From assembly GCA_030737835.1 (NCBI GenBank), contig CM060849.1:22738074-22802073 (forward strand): a stretch of DNA of 64,000 bases, read 5' to 3'. The notes below the pieces were generated by a model that saw nothing but the letters and a program-made list of their open reading frames with translations, was not told the origin of the DNA and made no database searches. The position numbers and the translations under genes were made by a program. Shown here one piece after another: positions 1-12,410 of the stretch (position 1 is the stretch's first letter; each line of letters opens with the position of its first letter). Origin of the DNA: Acorus gramineus. Its lineage: Eukaryota > Streptophyta > Magnoliopsida > Acorales > Acoraceae.

Positions 1-119
1 CAGTGAGGTATATACATCATCTAACGAGTTATATGCTTCACTGATCTGTAATGAGGTATATAAGTCTGTGTTTTAGACTGAGAAGAAAACTGAGTGTAGC
101 AGCACTCTTTTTACAATGG

Positions 120-400
120 TGACTGTTACACAGTGATTTTTTTTTTTTTACGATCAAAATGTAGTTCTATATACCTCATTAAAAATTTAGTAAAATGTGT
201 ACATCATCCAACGATGTATATATCTCATTAAATTTTTTCTTACACTTATCAAAAATGAGTTTATTCAATTTGAAGTGAAGCGATATATACTTTTTATCAA
301 AGCATATACTTAATTAGATGTGTTTACTATTTAAAAAATAAATAAAAACATGTGTGATCAGAGTTTTAAACTGTAAAAATAATTGAGTCTAACATTTCCA
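120..400 (+). repeat. Dispersed AT-rich repeat family R1, copy 1
   Basis: Shared words in fixed order define the family: a 'tatatacctcatta' block, 'aaaatgagtttattcaa', 'tttttatcaaagcatatac', 'gatgtttactatttaaaaaa' and a closing 'attgagtctaacattt'. The same order recurs at about 1195-1425, 8313-8575, 36770-37010, 56545-56795 and 58430-58700, and in reverse at about 55075-55275. No open frame and no clear terminal repeat or target duplication were found, so class is unknown; a degenerate MITE is the simplest guess. Confidence 0.6.
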
Positions 401-689
401 TTTCACATTAACAAAAGCTTGATAACTTATCTCGTTTTGGGGTTGTCATCCGGCAGCGGCGCAAGGTGTGAGCTGGATTAGCGGGCGAATAAGCATTGTA
501 GAGCAGTAAGTGTGGGGGAGCAAGCCCTCTTTACCCGAGTGGTTTTTTTCTTTTTCCACTTGGTCTCCCTTTCACTTGTCAAATTCGGACCTATTGTAAC
601 TGTTTTGCTTTAAAATGACATTTGAGATACTGCACGTGTGACTAGTAACATTTTGCAAAGTACAATCATTTGCATGTTTTAAGTGGATT

Positions 690-885
690 GTTTAAATTTA
701 GAGAATACGGTTTCCAAGTCCTCTTGCCCTTGATAGTGGACATCCTCCCCTTTAGGGGAGGCATGGGATCAAACCTTGCTTTAAGCAGGTTGATAATCCT
801 CTAAAGAACAAGAGCCTCTTGTGGGGTGGTGGGCTTCAACCTCTGCTCTGGATACATAGCATTATTATACCAAAAAAAAAAAAAA
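690..885 (+). mobile_element. Possible poly(A)-tailed retroposon (SINE-like)
   Basis: A relatively GC-rich 190-base patch ends in a run of 17 A after 'attataccaa'. It contains 'gatcaaacc', which fits a pol III B box (GWTCRANNC), but no good A box is seen upstream and no target-site duplication was found. It could equally be a chance A-run next to unrelated sequence. Confidence 0.25.
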
Positions 886-1194
886 AAATTCAAACAATAT
901 GAATGTTTGGTTGTAGAGAGGAGACAAATGTGATTATCAGCCCATGTTGGGACAGTAATTGTTGCATCCCTAACGCGCAAATTGGGTCCCACTTAACCTA
1001 AATATATAAATATTGTCGTTGATGATGCCTCTCATTATATATACGCGTTAATTTGTGTAAGCTGTAACCCAAATGAATGGATTTGATGCCCGTGGAAAGC
1101 TGTATATCATCAATCATCTGATGACGATGGGACTCTTGGCTTGGCTTGGGTCCGGGTTAGATCAAAAGCCCTCGAGACCATTCATTATATTTAG

Positions 1195-1425
1195 TTTTTT
1201 TTTTTTACTGTTCAAAATACAATCTCATATGTATCTTTGAAAATCCAGTGAAACATGTATATCGTTAGACGACATTTAATTTAATTTGAAATGAAATGAT
1301 ACATATTTTTCATTAAAGCATATACATTGTTAGATGATGTTTATTATTTTTTAAAAAATAAAAAAAACACGTTATTTGTATTTTAAACTATAAAAAAGAT
1401 TGAGTCTAACATTTTTCAAATAAAA
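1195..1425 (+). repeat. R1 repeat, copy 2
   Basis: It carries the R1 words in order: 'caatctcatatgtatct', 'catatacattgttagatgat', 'ttattattttttaaaaaata' and 'attgagtctaacattttt'. About 230 bases, noncoding. Confidence 0.55.
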
Positions 1426-1561
1426 AATATATAGAGATTGAATGCAAAGTTGTATTGTGGTTGTAAATAACAGCACGTATTCCCTAATTTATATGGGTTA
1501 TTTGAGTTGGTGCAAAGATTTACATAAAAAGAAACTGGTTAGTCGGTCACTCTCACTTAAC

Positions 1562-1748
1562 TTTTTTTTTTTTTTAGAAAGTTCTACAAGAGAGGGGTAC
1601 AACACAATAGGACTCAAGGCCCATAGTTGAAACTTATGTGAGGCAATTACTTCCCACATGGGAATTTTAATAGGGATTGAACCTGGGACCTCCATGTGGT
1701 GCGGGTGCATCTCAACCAACTCATTAGTGAGTTTTGGTGCATCACCCT
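1562..1748 (-). mobile_element. tRNA-derived SINE, minus strand
   Basis: Read on the minus strand, the element has an A-box-like 'TAATGAGTTGGTTGAG' followed about 35 bases later by a B box 'GGTTCAATCCC' (consensus GGTTCGANNCC), and ends in a poly(A) run seen as a T run at 1562-1574. Box spacing, length near 190 bases and the A tail are what a plant tRNA-derived SINE shows. I did not find a clean target-site duplication. It is noncoding; the small open frames through it are incidental. Confidence 0.65.
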
Positions 1749-4700
1749 CATTTACTTACAAACAAGAAAAAATGTTAATAGTCTAAAAATTTACTCAAAG
1801 TGTGCGTGTATCTCCGTGCGTGTATCAGCAAAAGGGACCCTTTATGAAGGTATATAAAATGGATCTTATACATTCACATTACATAAATTATATATATTTA
1901 ATATACATAATGTTAGGATAGTCTCGTATGCCGTATTCACATGTTTTGATTTTAATATGTTAAGTTATACATTTAATATAATAAAACATATATTTTCATA
2001 AATGTACAATGTATACTCCCACTTAAAAAAAAAATTATAGTTATTGTTTTTTAAAAAAAGTCTATATCGGGAACTGCACAAGAGAAAATTTGCCTGTGTA
2101 ACATCACATTCAATGTATAAAAATGTACTCCCGGGTGGCAACCGATAGCTATGGTTGTGGATCATGACATGAAATATAAGTCAAAAGTTTGGAGCTAATG
2201 ATAATTTTTTTAAAAAGAAAAAAAGAAAGAAGAAAAACTATTTGTCAATGAACATAAAGTACTATGATCAAAAAGTGCATCGACAAACAACAAACCTATC
2301 TGTTGAAAGTGACAAAATCATAAATGAAAAAGATAAGGCATAACCGACCAAAAAAGATAAAAAGATAAGGCATAACCATCATTTTTAGGATTCCGCGTTT
2401 TTTTTTTTGTCAGATCTTTGTGTTATGTACTCCGAACCAAAATAATTTCATCCGAGCAATTGGATTATTTTCTGTCAGATGGATAATTATAAGACTGTGG
2501 ATAAAGAATAAATTATTTTTTATTTAATTATATTTTTAATTATTTTTATTAAAAAATATAATAATAAATCGTTGTTGTTTGATTCAAATTAAATAAATTA
2601 TATATAAAAAATGAATTAAAAATTTTAAAATTATATTTTTACCCTCCCACCACGGCCACCATGAACTACCACTAAACACCACAAATCACCACCACCATCA
2701 CCTCCATAAACCAGCACCTAGAACTACCACCACCATCACCAAAAACCACCACCACCACATGATCACCTAGACTTGAGGGTTGCGGGCGGTCTGCATGAAG
2801 GAGAAGGCAAGGGTACTGATAAAATGTTTTGACATGACTATTAGGGTCCACATATCCCGATCTCAAGCATAAATGTGGATAAACCAATTCCAACCACCAG
2901 CATGAATTTCAATTCTTGTTTATACCAATTAATTATGGCATTCATATTTCCACTAATTCGTACTATCCAAATACCCTAAAAACCCTTAATCTACCTTGTT
3001 CCTGATTATTCTCTCCCTAATTCTCAATTCAAACATGGGCTTAATGTGTCACCAAGCTGGGGCCCTTTTTTTTCATTCTAAACACACAAATTACGTTTGA
3101 AACCTTCATTTCTGACGTCCAAGACAAAAAATTTCATTCTATTGAATTTTTTAGAACTTAATTTCTAGAAAAATGAAGAATTCTTCTTCTGGATCTACGT
3201 TATCAATTGTGCCCTAAGTGTCATTTCATGCCTCGCAAGGATTATCATAATCGATTCATCATTAATTTGAAATATGATTGCCAATACACTCAATTTATTT
3301 TGCATGTCTATCTGCAGCGTAGAGACAGTCTCCCTTTTACCTAGAGTGTATGTTGTCCTAGTGCAATCTATATACTCCACTAGTTTAGTATATATAAATT
3401 TTAAAAAATTTCATTTTTTCCAAGGAAAAAATATATATTGATTTATTTATGTATATATATCTTATTTTTCATAATAATATGTATTTCATTAGGATAGTAA
3501 TTATATAATTTAACAAAATCAAACGGTTGGGACTATAGCCGGGGTTGGATGTATAATTTCCCTTTAAATATTTTTTTATTGAATCACAGGTTGACAGAAT
3601 TATCATTCTTCACAAGGGGACTATAGATTTCAAGTATATCTCTAACTAATATAAGAAAACTTAACCTAAAAACAACACCACCACCACTTTTATGAGTTTA
3701 TCTATCAAAAATAAATAAAGTGGGGTCCTGAAATGTTCATGATAATTTTAGATTTCAATCATCTTTTAGAGAGATTGGAATTGTTGTATGTAGATTGTCA
3801 TGAAGCACTATTAATTCTGCTAATATTTGAACCTCCAATGTACAGATAGGTAACCGACATTTTGATTTTATTTTATTTATATCCTAATAACTAAATAGTT
3901 GAAGATATTTATGTCCATCGGTTCATATGTAATCTCTAATATCAAATTTGGTAAAGTGATAAGATTTTAATGATAATTTATTTTAATTAAAATATCGATT
4001 TATTCGTATACACATCGGCCAAAATCAGGACAAAAACAAAAACTAAAAATTATTTCAGTAGAAATCTTTCGATTAAAAAACAGAATAATTGTTCCCATTT
4101 TGTACTGATTTTTAAATAATAAGGAGAAGTTATCTAATGCCACAATGCTTCCATATTTCAATAGGCATATTTGTATGTCTGCCTTTGTCTTACATACTTG
4201 GTATCAGTGGATGGAGACATCCATGTTCCATAGTGGGTGTTACATATCAATCCCATGTGAGGAACAATGAATGCAAGATAAGGAGACATGAATGTTAAAA
4301 TAGAAGCAGAAGAGGTCAGGAATAACAACTGAATCAGGTTATTATGTGAGGTGGAGAAGAGGATGGGAAGTGCCCTGGGCTCACATGGATGAACTGTTGT
4401 TTGTGTCAAATACATAATAATAATAAATAAGGAAAATGACATGTAAAACCCTTATGTAAGTCTTCATCGATTTTTCTAAATACTCGCTATTGATGTATAT
4501 ACTATTATGAAAATGAAGTATAGACTGAGATACAATATTATATTTAAAAAAAAATAAACAAAATTATTTTTCATATACTGTGATACCGCAGTATACAATA
4601 TAATAACGCAATTTATACTATATTATCACAATATATAGACTGCAGACAAAGTTAAAAACCGATCCGGAGTGTATTAACGCTTAATAAATACACTGTACTA

Positions 4701-5936
4701 CTATAACTGTACTACTATAATACACAAGCGGTTAAAGAATTACTTCTAGATTGTATACTAAGACTGTAAAACAAAAAGAGTACATGGATGCTCAATAAAT
4801 AAACCTTCTAAAACCACAACAATACAAAACCCTCCATCTCCGGATTCTCCCCCTAAATGCGGCATATGCTCAGATTGTCCCCCTACTTTTTGACTGCCCA
4901 TGATGTGAGCATGCACAGATTCCCACCTCAAAAACAAATACTTACAAAACCACCTACAACCAAATAATGCTTCTTTCTTTTTTGTGTTCTCTGGATTTTG
5001 ACTTGGGTTGGTTGCACCACATGGCGTAGGGTCCTTGGTCTATTAGATTAGAACAAATGACATTCATTAAACAAATCCCAACTTATATTAAAAATAATCA
5101 CTTTGAAGGAGTATCAAATAGATTCCTCTAGCTTATGAAAGAAACTTGGGTTCGGATCAAGTAAAGTTGATCAATTCCTCATATAAGACTGACGCGTGGA
5201 TATTCTTTGAAGGGAGAAATTTAAGTTTGATGAATAAATTGTTCAATTTAATTTACGACTCATATGAATTGAACTCAGTTCAACACATAATTATTCAATT
5301 CAATTTAATATTACAAAAAAATTATTTCATTGTCACATTTTTTTACTTCAGTTCATCAATTGTCCAGTTCGATCAATATGTTTATTGATCAGTTTGATTA
5401 ATGATTAGTTTATTTTGATTATAAACTGTTCAATGTAATGTAAAAGTCCTCTTCCACATAAATGTCTCTCTTGCTTTGCATGTGATGAGAGCTGATACAT
5501 TCTAACCGGATTAAAGTGTATATTTTTTTTCAATTCATGTACCAAAGACCAAGTGACAAGAAATAAAATCTATGCTGCAATAAAATATGACCCTTACCAT
5601 AGATGAGCAAATAGTCATCCAGTGGAATTAAGAAAGATTTCCAGAGCACCCAATTGAAAGTCATTTTCATGATGAGATAAGATCACATGGTATCAAGTGA
5701 TTATAAACCAAATTATTCTGTAGTTTTCAAACATGTACAATTCAGAATTGAAACACAGTTGTGGGAGAGACCAAACCAAGTGGGACCCATGTTTTTGTAG
5801 TATTGGATGCCAGAGGCACATAACAAACTATACCAAGTACAAATTCTCCCTCAACATCATCTCATGCTCTCCATTCATTCTCTCCTCAACCATTATTGTG
5901 AAACACAAAAACACGATTCAGAACCTGCACTTCGAC

Positions 5937-6609
5937 ATGGCCAGATCGCAACAGCGATATCGAGGCGTCCGGCAGAGGCACTGGGGCTCCTGGGTGTCTG
6001 AAATCCGCCACCCTATATTGTAAGTCCTTCCATTCTCTGTTTGAAAACGGATTTGGACAATTTTTAAAATTTTTATTGTTATAGAAATCATATTTAAAAA
6101 AATACAGTATTATTTTTAGCTATAAAAAACAACTTTTCAAAAGTCTATTAGAAATACGCTTTTCAAAAGTTGTACTAAGTCAAAAGTTGTTTTTCAAATT
6201 TGTTTTTAGGAAGACTAGGATTTGGTTAGGCACGTTCGAGACCGCGGAGGATGCTGCAAGAGCCTATGACGAGGCTGCGAGGCTGATGTGCGGTACGAGA
6301 GCTCGAACCAACTTCGCTTATGACCCGAACACGTCTCACTCGTCGAAGAGGTTCCTATCGGCCGCGCTAACCGCGAAGCTTCACAAGTGTCACTTGGCGT
6401 CTCTTCAGGCGACTCAGCAGCCTGAACAGACTCGATCTGTTCCATTGTCATTAAACAACAACAACAACAACAGCAGCAGCAGCAGCAGCAACAACAATGG
6501 TGCAGGTGAACAATTTCACTTGTCGGAGGATGACAAACACATACAGCAAATGATTGAGGAGCTTCTGGACTCTGGACTCTCTGTAGAGCTCTGCTCCAGT
6601 TCTATGTAG
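5937..6609 (+). CDS. ERF003: AP2/ERF transcription factor, ERF003-like
   Basis: Two coding exons, 5937-6019 and 6210-6609, give a 160-residue nuclear DNA-binding protein. The GT-AG intron falls inside the AP2 domain, after the HPI of the WVSEIRHP block, and rejoins as [13 protein letters not shown]. The AP2 domain covers about residues 8-64 and includes [35 protein letters not shown] and RTNF; this WVSEIRHP version marks the group V (SHINE/ERF003) branch. The block from [12 protein letters not shown] onward and the C-terminal [10 protein letters not shown] also recall Arabidopsis ERF003. Between them lies an N6/S6/N3 homopolymer stretch coded by AAC and AGC repeats. The start is the first Met, directly before the RSQQRYRGV lead. 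The product should bind GCC-box or related promoter sites; targets cannot be told from sequence. The gene is flanked only by repeats. Confidence 0.93.
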
Positions 6610-7431
6610 TCACAGCTTTCTAATGTTTATAATTAATGTGTCCCATTAATTGCTCTCCTCTTTTAGTCTTCTCTTGAAACATTTGAATTGTTTTTCAGTT
6701 TTTCTTTTCTAATTTCATAAATAATGTATAGGTGAATGCGTGAATTTTTAATTAATTTCCATGTTTAACTGGGATTTTTTTTTTTTTTTTTATCAATCCA
6801 CCAAGAGTGCAATGAAACTTAAAAAACAAATATATGTCTAGCCTAGTTGACAGCCCTAATCGCTTTTTCTAAACACCCGTGAATTGATAAACATACTGTT
6901 ATAAAAATGAAATAATACACATGAGATTTACAAATATACTTTTTATTTAAGAAAATAGAATTTTTTTTTTATTATTTTTCATACAATGCGATAGTGTTGT
7001 ATACATTGTGATAGCTAGTGTATAACACTACCTAGATTGTGTCAGCTCCTCCAAACAAGAATGTCTCTGAGTTAGTTCAGCTCCTCTATGTGACAATCAC
7101 AAACAATTTTTGTATTGTTCATCATTTTTAATATTATTTACAAATAAAACAATGCATGTAAAATTTAATTTGTTTTAAATCATTTACATGACACACGTTG
7201 GTTGGTTATCACAAAAGTTATATGTGATTGTCACTTAAAGGATCTGAACTATCTATACAGTCATCAATGAGTAGCTTATTCATTAGATCGATAGCCTGAC
7301 AAGGGTTGGTTGAATTTCATGTAACTTTTGTCTGTACTTAAAGTGGAACTCAACCAAGTCGTCCCTCATAAGAGCAGCTCCCTCACAATTACCACAGTCT
7401 ACCATAAATCAACATTTGGCTCAAAGCACGT

Positions 7432-7512
7432 AAACCTGACCTGCTGGGCCAAGACCCAGGCCCGTAGGGCCTAAATCTTCCCCGCCCACCACCCGGCCCG
7501 TGGGACTGTAGC
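7432..7512. mobile_element. GC-rich hAT-like remnant
   Basis: A short island of 'gggcc/ggccc' words (ctgggccaagacccaggcccg and similar) in AT-rich surroundings matches the texture of the islands at 9640-9822 and 33779-33860. Such iterated GGCCC termini resemble plant nonautonomous hAT ends, but no target duplication is visible here. Treat it as a fragment. Confidence 0.3.
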
Positions 7513-7534
7513 CAAAGTGGCTCCTTATTTACAA

Positions 7535-8071
7535 GGGAAAAATCCATATAACCCCCTGTAAACTGACTGAAATTCATATAACCCCTTGACTTTTCTTAAA
7601 ATCTATATAATCTTCTGAAAACACCTAGTAAATCTAAATAACCCCCTGAAAAAAATTTACTTTTACAGATAATGAATATTTTGTAAATATTATGTTTGGT
7701 TATCCCAGGTAAAAAATATAATATTCTAAAAAAGCCTATAATGTGTTAAAAATGTAAAAAATCTTCTATAAATGATTATTTTACTCATACGGATAGAGTT
7801 TTATAATATATACAGAGAGGGTAAAAGCGTCATTTTTATAGGATTTTTAGCATTTTTAATCAATTGTAGTGGTTTTTTAGTATATTGTTTTTTCAGTCAT
7901 GGTTAACTAAACAAAATTTTGATAAAATATTCATCATTTATTAACAAAAATTTTATGCAAGGGGTTATTTGGATTTATTAAGTGTTTTCAAGGGTTTATA
8001 TAGATTTTAAGAAAAGTCAGGGGGTTATATGAATTTCAGTTAGTTTACAGGGGGTTATATGGATTTTTCCC
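7535..8071. mobile_element. Hairpin MITE, Mutator-like, 9-bp target duplication
   Basis: The element starts 'gggaaaaatccatataaccc' and ends with the inverse 'gggttatatggatttttccc'. The terminal inverted repeat continues for roughly 150 bases per arm, so the 537-base unit is almost one hairpin. It is flanked by perfect 9-bp direct repeats TATTTACAA at 7526-7534 and 8072-8080, the duplication length typical of Mutator-type transposases. It has no coding capacity. Whole copies also lie at 11913-12410 and 20352-20857, and truncated ones at 31210 and 34048. Confidence 0.88.
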
Positions 8072-8312
8072 TATTTACAAAAAAATGTGTTAGCTTTCAA
8101 ATAGTTGTATTTTTTTTATAAAAAAAAAAAACTGGTTTGAGAAACTCAAATTTTTATAAACCCATTTTTATAAAAATGGACTGCGTATATTAGCACTCCC
8201 GTGAGAACCCATAAAGCCTGGCCCGATTTACACGCACATGCATATGGGTTCTGTTCGTTTTGGCCCATTAACAATACATGTATGATGGCAACTATGTAAC
8301 ATAATATAGTGT

Positions 8313-8575
8313 TGTTTTTCTCAGTTCAAAACACAGTCTTATATATCACGTTAAAAATCTAATGAGACATATATCTCATTAGATGTTGTATATACCATAT
8401 TAAATATTTTTTTACACCTAATAAAAATGAGTTCATTCAACTTGAAATAGAGCGATACACATTTTTTATCAAAGTATATACCTCATTAGATGATGTTTAC
8501 TATTTAAAAAAAATGAAAACATGTGAGATCTGAGTTTTGGTTGATGAGTGTGACTGGGTCTAACATTTTCTAACA
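8313..8575 (+). repeat. R1 repeat, copy 3
   Basis: It contains the R1 word order from 'cacagtcttatatatcac' through 'gatgatgtttactattt' to 'gggtctaacattttc'. It closely resembles copy 1 and is noncoding. Confidence 0.6.
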
Positions 8576-9639
8576 TAATAATATACATCAAAGAAATCAA
8601 AGAAAATGATGTATACAACCCTTCTACAATCTCAAATTTCAATTTTTTCTTAAAGTATATATTCACTTAAAGAAGTATATATTCTACTATAAAACTTGAA
8701 GTATATATTTAGATAAATCAATACATTTTTTTTCTTTCAAATTTTAATACACTACACTAATAGAATATATACCTTTGTAATTAGGGATATGTTTTTGGAC
8801 TCATAGACGAGACTACAAAATGAACTTCATGTATCATGCTATTAATTTTTTGTCCAACACTGAGATGGAAGGGTGAAAAAATTATAGTGAAAGTGAAATA
8901 TTAAAACAATATAATAAAAAGTAGGGGCAATAAATGATCCATGATTTAGAAGTTTTATATTATTTGGCTAATTTGATATTAAGGCATGCCATCCATCCAC
9001 CATTTGAAAAAAATAAAGTCACAAAATTTGATATATGCTCAAGTTTTATATTATTTCAAAAACATTGAATGATTTGGAATTTGGTTTTAGCAATGTGTTA
9101 ATAGCGTTTAAGGGTACCAAGTAAATGTCTATGCTCGCAAGTCGCATCACTCTTTTATTGACAAAATAATTAACATTTCATAAAAGAATTAAGGGTGAAT
9201 GTTTCAAAGTATAAGTTTCTTCAGTCATCTATTCTTCATTTTACCCATAAAATATATATTTTATTATTGAAAATGTTCTTTTATCAAATAGTTAGTTTTA
9301 TTATTAAAAATGTTCCACTTAAACAAAGACAAGATAAAAGAAGTTGCTTCATGATTAAAGAAACTCTATTCAAAATGGGACAATGCAAAAAAAAATGCTT
9401 CACTAAAGAATAAAGTAAAAGCGAAAGACACCACTCAAAATAGAAGATGTGACATCGGATTTCAAAAAGTTTACAATCCATGGGAGAAGACTGGCTATAC
9501 AAGGGAAGGCATTGTATGTAGAAAAACCATTAAAAAAATGCTACACAAAAACTATTAGATATCAATATCTCGTAATATTTATTATATAGCTTGAAAAAGG
9601 AAAACCGTGAAAAGAACAAATTGTCATGGATGGTTATCC

Positions 9640-9822
9640 ATCCGGCCCGTGAGTCTGGCCCACAGACCCGGCCCAAGAGCCCGGACAAATGGGCCCGGAC
9701 CCGAACCCAGCCCCCAACAGATCTGAAACAAAAACTTCTGCAGCCCCCTCACGGGCCTCAAATGGGCCTCAGGTCTGGCGCGGGCTTGGGTGACAATATA
9801 AAGCACGGCCCGCGGCACCTCT
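9640..9822. mobile_element. GC-rich hAT-like element fragment
   Basis: Dense runs of GGCCC/GGGCC words ('ccggcccgtgag', 'gggcccggacccg', 'cacggcccgcgg') lie between AT-rich flanks. This resembles the sub-terminal arrays of plant nonautonomous hAT elements. Open frames exist on both strands but are a by-product of the GC-rich repeats. No duplication was found at the edges. Confidence 0.35.
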
Positions 9823-10158
9823 AATCTGTTCTAAACACGAAATTATTGAGTGCTGATACACTTAGCCCATTTTATAGTCTGTTTTGCAGTCCTATGTGTT
9901 ATGATAACGTAGTATATATTGCACTATCATAATGTATGGGATTCTATCATGGTATATAGCTCAAATTTTTTTTTTTTAACTTGAAAAAAAAAATACACTA
10001 ATATATCGCAGTATATACTTCATTTCATATAAAAACATGCATTTTATTTAGAGAGTGTGATTTTTTTAAAAAAGAAAACTGATGTGGACTGCAATTGAGA
10101 TTGTAATGGGGATTGGATGTCTCATTTTCTCGAAATTATTACCAGGGATATGTACAAC

Positions 10159-11243
10159 TGGGCTAATCAATGGGTCGGGCCCGAGTAGGACCAGAGTGGA
10201 CCCGGACTCGACCCATTTGATTGTCGAGCCCTTCGGGTCGGGTCTATATTGGCTCTCAGGTCAAGTCGTGTTGGATCGACCCACAAATAGGCATAAGTCA
10301 TACTAGGAGAGGTCAAGGAACTTTTTAAAGCCTAGACATGGGGATAAGGAGTTGGGATAAGGAAAAAAATTGAGTTAAATCACTTGTTATCCCATATGGC
10401 ATAAAAAAAAGAAGGGATAAAGTATGAATAATTGTCTACATTTTGAGATAAAAAAATGAGGGTAGTTTGTTCTGCGTAAAAGATTGAACAGACTTTGTCC
10501 CAATTTTTTATTCCTATTTTGTAAAATTGAGATAACATTGATGACTACTTGTCCACAAAAAAAAAAACCCAAAACAAAAAAATAAAAGAATGTGTTCCAC
10601 TAAACAACATTAATAACCTCATTAATAGGAATGATAGATTTAGTATTTTTTTTAAAAAAATTGAAGTTATCCCATATTTGATCTAAATGCAAAATTGAGG
10701 ATAAGAACATAAAAAATAATGATAATAAAAAGCATTAACAAATGCAAATCTGAATAAAACTAGTGGATTTTTTATCTTCATAAATTAGACTAACTTATCC
10801 TAAAAAATTATTCATTTACCAAACTAGGCCTAAGAGCTTACAATGGCTTCATTTATTTATTTATTTTAATAGAGTAGTGTATATTATAAATAATTCTTTA
10901 TTATTTTGAATTTTTTAATGTTTTATGAGGGAACATATGCAATATGGTTTGGATTATTATACTTTTACATGAAATCAAAAGATTGTAAAAATATTTAAAA
11001 TGCTTAAAATTTTAAATGATTATTTAGTATTTATTTATAAATGTCAGGTTGGATCATGGGTGTTGGGTTTGATTATAATTAAAAAAAAATCGCATAACAT
11101 TTGAGTTGGTGGATCGGGTTTATAAGATCGGGTCAGGGTGGACCGAGACCTAACCTATTTTGATTATAGGTTCTTTTAGGTCGAGTATTTACGCATTTTA
11201 TCGTGTCGAATCCGGGTTGACCAACGTCCTGTTGACAGGCCTA
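10159..11243. mobile_element. Nonautonomous hAT element with an internal insertion
   Basis: The termini are TGGGCTAATCAAT and, read inward from the right, TAGGCCTGTCAAC. Perfect 8-bp direct repeats TGTACAAC flank it at 10151-10158 and 11244-11251, as expected for hAT. Sub-terminal arrays of GGGTCGGG/GACCCG-like words occupy both ends (10166-10290 and 11046-11220). The middle, about 10320-10830, is compositionally different and rich in 'gggataagg' and 'ttatccca' words, suggesting a second element landed inside. No transposase frame is seen. Confidence 0.75.
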
Positions 11244-11912
11244 TGTACAACCCTATGTGCAATCTTGTCTACAACTCTAACCACTTTTTTATTTTAAAAA
11301 ACGCACCCGTCTATTAAAATATATATTTTTATAAAAAATAAAATATATATTAAAATATAGATTAGAGAATAGAGGATCCAGACAGACCGCTGTTGGCTGG
11401 CCAATGAGCTCATTTCATCTCAACTAATTATTTTTCGTCATCATCATTTATTTTTTTTAAAAAAATAGATATTTACTATTTAAATTTATTTTTAAATTAC
11501 AAACTCTAAAAAAAAAAAAAAAAAAAAACAATTAACAAAACAAATAAAACAACATAAACAAAATAAGAAAGTGTAAGCGTCGCAAGTCATCTTCTCCTAG
11601 TAAACATCATCATCATCATCATAGATTCATAATTAGTAAGGCAGCTAAACACATTCAGTTACTGTGAATTTCTAAAACAGAAGATTCAAAAAGTTGGGAT
11701 GGGTTGACCAATCTACACTTGTCTTCCTTTATTCATTGGGGTTGTTAAAGACTCTGCCTAATTGATACGCATTTATTATCATTACTTTTGAAAAATTAAT
11801 ATCAAATACATTTTTTCCATATTAAATGTCATTAATCATATCATGCAGTCATTTTTGCTTTCTAAAAGATAACAGCAAGAAAATGCAATCACATGCTTTA
11901 TATTAAAAATAA

Positions 11913-12410
11913 GGAAAAAAATCCATATAAACCCCTGTAATCTTTCTGATATTCATATAACCCCCTGTAATCTCAATATATCCACTTAACCTCTTGTAAA
12001 CACACTATAAATACAAATAATCCCCCGCAGTTAAATTTTTTTTAACAGAATTGGAATATTTTGAACATATTGCGTTATCTAAATCATGGTTAACAAATAT
12101 GTATCATTTTAACCCTCTGAAAGCAGTCAATACTTCTAAAAAAACCCTTAAAATAGTGAAAAAGTATAAATATGAGGGTTTGTTTTTAAGTATTGACCGT
12201 TTTTTTTTTTTGTTAAAAGAATATATATTTGTTAACCATGGTTTAGATAACGCAATATGTCCGAAATATTTCAATTCTGTTAAAAAAAAATTAACCACGA
12301 GGGTTATTTGCATTTATGGTGTGTTTACAGGAGGTTATATGGATTTTTTCAGATTGCAGGGGGTTATATGGATATCAGAAAGATTATAGGAGGTTATATG
12401 GATTTTTCCC
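11913..12410. mobile_element. Hairpin MITE, same family as 7535-8071
   Basis: Left end 'ggaaaaaaatccatataa', right end 'ttatatggatttttccc'. The arms pair over about 190 bases each. Perfect 9-bp direct repeats TAAAAATAA flank it at 11904-11912 and 12411-12419. The overlapping small open frames on both strands arise from the inverted repeat and are not genes. Confidence 0.85.

Larger units (their letters stand above)
1..5936. other. Repeat-rich intergenic region upstream of the ERF gene
   Basis: No coding gene is supported here. All open frames are short and low complexity. The stretch holds copies of a dispersed AT-rich repeat (about 120-400 and 1195-1425), a minus-strand tRNA-derived SINE (1562-1748), a CCA/CAC-rich low-complexity run (2640-2760), and a second AT-rich repeat type with alternating tatatac/gtatac words at about 4470-4760. 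The last 200 bases probably include the ERF promoter and 5' leader, but no convincing TATA box was picked out. Confidence 0.6.
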
